Positions 6,276 to 8,049 of a stretch of DNA of 8,049 nt are shown here, one piece after another. The DNA is from an uncultured Collinsella sp. GTDB lineage: Bacteria; Actinomycetota; Coriobacteriia; Coriobacteriales; Coriobacteriaceae. Position numbers and translations under genes: made by a program. The first letter of the stretch is position 1. Every line of letters starts with the position of its first letter. The notes under the pieces are model-generated. The model had not been told where the DNA came from and made no database searches. It saw only the letters and a program-made list of their open reading frames with translations. Location of the stretch: NCBI GenBank assembly GCA_900550355.1, contig URRT01000085.1, positions 1 to 8,049 of the forward strand, in the 5' to 3' direction.

Positions 6276-7184
6276 TTAGCTGTTCGTGATGCCAAGGCCC
6301 GCCGCATCCATCTGACGCATAAACGGCGGCATCTCCCCCGTCGCGGCGCAGGCGGCAATCTGATGCAGAGCCCCGGCGACCGCATCATCTGCCACAGCAC
6401 CAATATGCCAGCGCGCGGCAGCCGTGACGGCCTCGTTGGCATTGGCGACTGCAACGGAGTTGGGAACGGCATCGATCATGGGCAGGTCGTTATCGGAATC
6501 GCCAAATACGGCCACCTCGTCGGGCGTCAGGCCCAAAGTGCGCGCCAGCTCCAGCGCAGCGCAGCCCTTGTCCCAACCGGCCGGAAGGATGTCAAACAGG
6601 CGCACACGGTTGTTGGGGAACACAAGCGAGAGTTCCGGCACCTCAGCGGCAACGCGCTCGCGCAGCTCGGCGAGCTCCTCGCGCGAACGGGCACTCCAGA
6701 TATTCGCCTTGTATACCGGGGCATCGTCAACGACAGGACGACAGGGAGCCTCTTCGCCCTTGAGCCACGCGTTGCCGCCTGACTTCATGGCGCGACGCAC
6801 ACGCTCGGGATCGCTTGTCACGCAATAGGCATCGTTATTCCAAAAGTCATCACCCAGACGGTAGACCTTCAAATACGTATCGTCGGTCTCCTGTTCAAAA
6901 TAATCGGCTAAGCGCATCAGAGCATCGTTATCGATTGCGCGCGAGGCGACTACTTCGCCGTCGACAAACATCACCTGGCCGTTACAGAACGCACCGGTCG
7001 AATAACACTCGGAACGGTTTTTGAACATCCAGCCCATCGCGGACGGCTGACGACCCGAAACCGGCCCAAAGTGCAAACCCGCCGCCTGCATGGCATGAAT
7101 ACCCTCAATGGCGTAGTCGCTGGCGCCGTCATGCCCGGCTGGAATCAGTGTATCGTCCATATCGGTCAGCACAAGTTTGATCAT
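6276..7184 (-). CDS. Cof-type HAD-IIB phosphatase
   Basis: The 302-residue protein carries all four HAD motifs. Motif I is DMDDT with nucleophile Asp8 and acid/base Asp10; motif II is SGRQ with Ser43; motif III is Lys206 in GWDKG; motif IV is GDSDNDLPMI with Asp229 and Asp233. The long cap between motifs II and III (about residues 85-190) is the C2 type of the Cof family, cytoplasmic enzymes acting on sugar phosphates, FMN, PLP or similar phosphate esters. The substrate cannot be read from sequence. Translation starts at ATG 7184 with GAGGGG in front. It is the first gene of an apparent operon with the LysR regulator. Its -10-like box lies beside a large palindromic element at 7225-7326. Confidence 0.9.
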   Translation of the reverse strand: MIKLVLTDMDDTLIPAGHDGASDYAIEGIHAMQAAGLHFGPVSGRQPSAMGWMFKNRSECYSTGAFCNGQVMFVDGEVVASRAIDNDALMRLADYFEQETDDTYLKVYRLGDDFWNNDAYCVTSDPERVRRAMKSGGNAWLKGEEAPCRPVVDDAPVYKANIWSARSREELAELRERVAAEVPELSLVFPNNRVRLFDILPAGWDKGCAALELARTLGLTPDEVAVFGDSDNDLPMIDAVPNSVAVANANEAVTAAARWHIGAVADDAVAGALHQIAACAATGEMPPFMRQMDAAGLGITNS

Positions 7185-7215
7185 AAGGTCCCCTCGGTCA
7201 TTCTTAATCCCATCT

Positions 7216-7221
7216 ATTGTA
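7216..7221 (-). promoter_or_regulatory. Possible -10 box of the HAD-LysR operon
   Basis: On the minus strand TACAAT lies 31 bases before the HAD start codon and only 3 bases from the palindromic element. Any -35 would have to lie inside that element: CTGTCC stands 16 bases upstream but matches the consensus poorly. Confidence 0.4.
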
Positions 7222-7224
7222 CCG

Positions 7225-7326
7225 ACCTGCCAAAAAGGGACAGGTTTATTTCGGCAGGTTTCATCTGGGAAAACGCAAAGTCCCAGTTGTTACCTGCCAA
7301 AATAAACCTGTCCCTTTTTGGCAGGT
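7225..7326. repeat. 102-base palindromic element with 35-base inverted arms
   Basis: The arms 7225-7259 and 7292-7326 are complementary at 34 of 35 positions. The one mismatch is C7252 against A7299, which in minus-strand RNA becomes a G-U pair. Each arm begins with ACCTGCC and ends with GGCAGGT, so four copies of this 7-mer occur and each arm can also fold alone. The 32-base centre holds another inverted repeat, CTGGGA (7265-7270) with TCCCAG (7281-7286). The centre shows no coding capacity. It looks like a REP/MITE-type non-autonomous element, possibly also acting as a two-way terminator, since CCTGTCCC is followed by TTTTT in both directions. Copy number in the genome cannot be judged from this window. 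Confidence 0.85.
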
Positions 7327-7330
7327 GCGC

Positions 7331-7336
7331 TAGTAT
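7331..7336 (+). promoter_or_regulatory. Possible -10 box for the TPP riboswitch/thiM transcript
   Basis: TAGTAT lies 4 bases after the right arm of the palindromic element and about 17 bases before the riboswitch begins, a good place for a promoter. The only -35 candidate, CTGTCC (7308-7313, spacer 17), lies inside the arm and is weak. Confidence 0.4.
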
Positions 7337-7352
7337 AGGGAACAACAGATTC

Positions 7353-7446
7353 GATGCGGGAGTGCCGGCGGTGCAAACCACAAGGCTGAGAGGGCAATGG
7401 GCCCAATCCTTTGAACCTGTCAGTTAATGCTGGCGTAGGGAGCATG
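7353..7446 (+). promoter_or_regulatory. TPP riboswitch (THI element)
   Basis: The conserved thi-box pieces occur in order: GCGGGAGTGC at the 5' side, CTGAGA (7386-7391), GAACCTG (7413-7419), and TAATGC followed by GCGTAGGGA (7425-7441). ATGC (7354-7357) and GCAT (7442-7445) close P1. This aptamer binds thiamine pyrophosphate. Directly downstream are a strong terminator and thiM, so the likely mode is early termination when TPP is abundant. Confidence 0.96.
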
Positions 7447-7457
7447 CCGCCTTTACA

Positions 7458-7488
7458 GGGGCGCTGTCTATGCACAGCGCCCCTTTTC
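7458..7488 (+). terminator. Riboswitch-controlled intrinsic terminator
   Basis: GGGGCGCTGT (7458-7467) pairs perfectly with ACAGCGCCCC (7474-7483) around the loop CTATGC, and TTTTCT follows. It lies between the TPP aptamer and the thiM ribosome-binding site, as expected for a transcriptional expression platform. I did not work out the competing antiterminator. Confidence 0.93.
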
Positions 7489-7509
7489 TATGCCAAGGAG
7501 GCATGTGCA

Positions 7510-8049
7510 GTGATTGATTCGGAACAGCTTAAGCAAAATGTGGTCAAAGCCGTGGAGGAGATTCGTGCCACCAATCCGATGGCCGGCTCCATCACCAACA
7601 CGGTGACGATCGACTTTGTCGCCAACGCGCAGCTCGCCGTGGGCGGATCGGCCGCCATGGTCTATCTGCCCGACGAGGGCGAGGCGCTCGTTGCCGGCGG
7701 CGGCGCCATCTACCTCAATATGGGCACGCTCTTCCCCATCTACGAACAGACGATTCCCCGCGCGGCCAAGGCGGCACACGACGCCGGCAAGCCCTGGGTG
7801 CTCGATCCGGTGGGCCTGGGTATCGGTAGCCTGCGCACCCAGCTGGTAAACGAACTCAAGCAGTACAAGCCCGCCATCGTGCGTGGCAACGCCTCCGAGA
7901 TCATCGCACTCGCCGGGCTGTGGGGTCTTGAGGGCGAGGCGGCCGATCTGAGCCGCGTGCGCGGTGTCGATACCACCGACACGGTAGACGCCGCCCGCGA
8001 TGCCGCCGTGGCGCTCGCCCGCTACACCGGCGGCGCCCCGGTTGCGCGG
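7510..8049 (+). CDS. thiM: Hydroxyethylthiazole kinase, 3' end cut by the window
   Basis: The first 180 codons of ThiM are present; the usual length is about 260-270. ThiM phosphorylates 4-methyl-5-(2-hydroxyethyl)thiazole in the cytoplasm so that salvaged thiazole can be joined to the pyrimidine part of thiamine. Seen directly: SITNTVTIDFVANAQLAVGGSAAM (27-50, given here in outline), where ThiM normally has an ITN..T.NF.AN stretch and GASPAM; VLDPVG (97-102); and IVRGNASE (123-130), the nucleotide-site motif. Start: AAGGAGG (7495-7501) lies 8 bases before GTG 7510. The nearer ATG at 7503 meets a stop after four codons and is not used. The TPP riboswitch and terminator upstream support the call. 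GGSAAM in place of GASPAM and the lack of His before ITN are mild departures. The C-terminal active-site part is outside the window. Confidence 0.93.
   Translation, partial: MIDSEQLKQNVVKAVEEIRATNPMAGSITNTVTIDFVANAQLAVGGSAAMVYLPDEGEALVAGGGAIYLNMGTLFPIYEQTIPRAAKAAHDAGKPWVLDPVGLGIGSLRTQLVNELKQYKPAIVRGNASEIIALAGLWGLEGEAADLSRVRGVDTTDTVDAARDAAVALARYTGGAPVAR

Noticed and set aside
5345..6289. Plus-strand open frame of 314 codons
   Set aside because: It is opposite the LysR gene with no recognisable domain; the LysR protein is unmistakable.
7071..7427. Plus-strand frame across the palindromic element
   Set aside because: It starts inside the HAD gene on the wrong strand, reads through the repeat and ends in the riboswitch; it has no start signal or family motif.

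Overview
The window is about 60% GC and carries seven full-length genes and one gene cut by the right edge. A choloylglycine hydrolase (bile salt hydrolase type), a Firmicutes/Actinobacteria-style TPP riboswitch in front of thiM, strong Shine-Dalgarno sequences and GC-rich codon use suggest a gut actinobacterium of the class Coriobacteriia, most likely Collinsella or a close relative. That placement is inferred from protein style and was not tested by a database search.

Left part (1-3180): two minus-strand genes, a bile salt hydrolase-like Ntn hydrolase (24-989) and a short peptide-deformylase-like protein (1121-1540). The second has lost the catalytic glutamate of its HEXXH motif. A plus-strand purine permease of the AzgA/PbuG branch of NCS2 (1734-3044) diverges from them and ends in a strong hairpin terminator.

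Middle (3180-7184): a plus-strand serine esterase of the alpha/beta hydrolase fold (3182-3847) faces a minus-strand series. In transcription order the series is a Cof-type HAD phosphatase (7184-6276), a LysR regulator 10 bases behind it (6265-5369), a MetE-C-terminal-like (YxjG-type) methionine synthase homologue (5213-4080), and a short broken reading frame (3956-3864) that looks like the leftover N-terminus of a second NCS2 permease. Between the LysR gene and the methionine-synthase-like gene lies an 8-7-8 inverted repeat (5300-5322). Its core, TATAG-N7-CTATA, has the geometry of a LysR-type operator and matches the MET-box described in streptococci, so a local methionine regulatory circuit is likely.

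Right part (7185-8049): a 102-base nearly perfect palindromic element with 35-base arms (7225-7326) sits between two outward-facing -10-like boxes, one for the HAD-LysR operon and one for the thiamine gene. After it come a TPP riboswitch, an intrinsic terminator and the first 180 codons of hydroxyethylthiazole kinase (thiM). This is a standard transcription-attenuation layout for thiamine salvage.

I saw no tRNA, rRNA, CRISPR array, transposase or phage gene. Most of the window is ordinary chromosomal metabolism. The points that merit a second look are the MET-box-like operator, the palindromic element and its promoter-flanking position, the HMIDH deformylase, and the permease remnant.
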